From: Gammaproteobacteria bacterium
GTDB lineage: Bacteria; Pseudomonadota; Gammaproteobacteria; DRLM01
Assembly: GCA_015490395.1 (NCBI GenBank)
Contig: WFXX01000324.1
Span: 1 to 5,578 of the forward strand
Length of the DNA: 5,578 nucleotides
Direction: 5' to 3'
The position numbers and the translations under genes are program-made. Position 1 is the first letter of the stretch; every line of letters begins with the position of its first letter. Under the pieces are notes generated by a model. The model had not been told where the DNA came from, ran no database searches, and saw only the letters and a program-made list of their open reading frames with translations. Positions 4,872-5,578 of the stretch are shown one piece after another.

Positions 4872-5578
4872 GCCCTCCGGCCGCCAGCCCACCTCGGCGC
4901 CGGCGCCGAGCGGCACCACCTCCTCCTGCCCGCACCGGTAGGCCGCCGGCACTGGCTCCCGATCCCGCACCAGGGTGATCCGCCGCCCCCCGGGCGGGGA
5001 TAGCCCGTAGAAAGCGGGCCCGAAGCGGCAGGCGAAGGGCTCCAGCCGCTCCAGGGCCCCCGCGGCCTCGAAGGCCCGGGCGTACCAGGCCAGGGCCTGG
5101 GGGGCGGTGTAGATCCCGGCGCAGCCGCAGGCGCTCTCCTTGCGCCGGCGGGGATGGGGGGCGCTGTCGGTGCCCAGGAAGAAGCGGGGATCGCCCGAGA
5201 CGGCCGCCTCCAGCAGGGCCTGGCGGTCCTCCTCCCGCTTGGGCACCGGCAGGCAGTAGTGGTGGGGCCGGATCCCGCCGGCCAGTAGCGCGTTGCGGTT
5301 GAGCAGGAGGTGGTGGGCGGTGAGGGTGGCCGCCACCCCCTCCCGGGCCTGGCGGACGAAGGCCACCCCCTCCCGGGTGGTGACGTGCTCCAGCACCACC
5401 CGCAGCCCCGGATGGCGCTCCACCAGCGGGGCCAGGTGTCGCTCCAGGAACACCCGCTCCCGGTCGAAGACGTCCACCTCCGGGTCGGCGACCTCCCCGT
5501 GCACCAGCAGGGGCAGGCCCGCCTCGGCCATGGCCTCCAGCACGGCCTCCACCCGGGCCAGGTCCCGCACCCCCGCCT
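4869..5578 (-). CDS. pyrC: Dihydroorotase, homodimeric E. coli-type (PyrC), 5' end outside the window
   Basis: The frame runs open to the right edge and gives 236 complete codons ending at TGA (4871-4869); intact members have about 345 residues, so roughly the first 110 are missing. The enzyme interconverts carbamoyl-aspartate and dihydroorotate in pyrimidine synthesis, using a two-zinc amidohydrolase centre. Ligand motifs equivalent to E. coli His139 (LLVHGEV), His177 (LEHVTT) and Asp250 (LGTDSAPH, with substrate-binding His254) are present. Other family signatures are VDVFDRE, GGIRPHHYCLPVPKR, the cysteine-bearing RRKESACGCAGIYTAPQAL and FGPAFYGL. The HxH pair and carboxylated lysine would lie outside the window. 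Alignment by eye with E. coli PyrC needs almost no gaps, and nothing suggests damage. It converges on the chemoreceptor gene, with 15 bases between stops. Its pairing with rnt on the same strand, now separated by the ODP-chemoreceptor operon, hints that the operon lies between genes that were once closer together. Confidence 0.97.
   Translation of the reverse strand, partial: AGVRDLARVEAVLEAMAEAGLPLLVHGEVADPEVDVFDRERVFLERHLAPLVERHPGLRVVLEHVTTREGVAFVRQAREGVAATLTAHHLLLNRNALLAGGIRPHHYCLPVPKREEDRQALLEAAVSGDPRFFLGTDSAPHPRRRKESACGCAGIYTAPQALAWYARAFEAAGALERLEPFACRFGPAFYGLSPPGGRRITLVRDREPVPAAYRCGQEEVVPLGAGAEVGWRPEG

Overview
The window is very GC-rich (roughly 70% by eye). Its E. coli-type RNase T (rnt), homodimeric-type dihydroorotase (pyrC), CGFS glutaredoxin (grxD) and PhoP/PhoQ-like remnants point to a gammaproteobacterium. 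A motile, high-GC lineage fits best, possibly Ectothiorhodospiraceae-like, but genus cannot be fixed from sequence alone. From memory, pyrC, rnt and a Grx4-type glutaredoxin also lie near one another in Pseudomonas, so the window looks like a conserved housekeeping neighbourhood with accessory genes between its members.

Layout. (1) 3-167 (+) is the C-terminal end of a hydantoinase B/5-oxoprolinase-type protein. (2) 207-581 (+) is an intact monothiol glutaredoxin, grxD; a dyad at 155-181 that resembles an IscR type-1 box covers the stop of the previous gene. (3) 578-2339 (+) is a decayed cassette in the order PepSY-domain protein, PhoP-like response regulator, PhoQ-like histidine kinase. Each is recognisable only by stitching frames together, and each carries frameshifts, nonsense codons or internal deletions. 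(4) 2308-3024 (-) is intact RNase T, its 3' end overlapping the kinase remnant. (5) 3135-4853 (+) is a two-gene operon: a stand-alone metallo-beta-lactamase-fold diiron protein of the oxygen-binding diiron protein (ODP) type, then a soluble methyl-accepting chemotaxis protein with no membrane segment and no recognisable sensor domain. (6) 4869-5578 (-) is the C-terminal two thirds of dihydroorotase, running off the right edge.

The most interesting part is the ODP-chemoreceptor pair. A near-consensus flagellar sigma-28 (FliA) promoter, with exactly 11 bases between its two boxes, lies at 3072-3098, about 37 bases upstream of the ODP start. Promoter, diiron sensor and sensor-less receptor together suggest a cytoplasmic chemotaxis module in which the diiron protein provides the oxygen/iron/redox input and the receptor passes it to CheA/CheW. 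This resembles the ODP system known from the spirochete Treponema denticola, here in a gammaproteobacterial setting.

The decayed PepSY/two-component cassette is the other notable feature. It starts directly on the grxD stop codon and ends inside the 3' end of rnt. It has lost the receiver's switch Thr/Lys region and the kinase's histidine-bearing domain, so the system should be non-functional even if parts are still transcribed.
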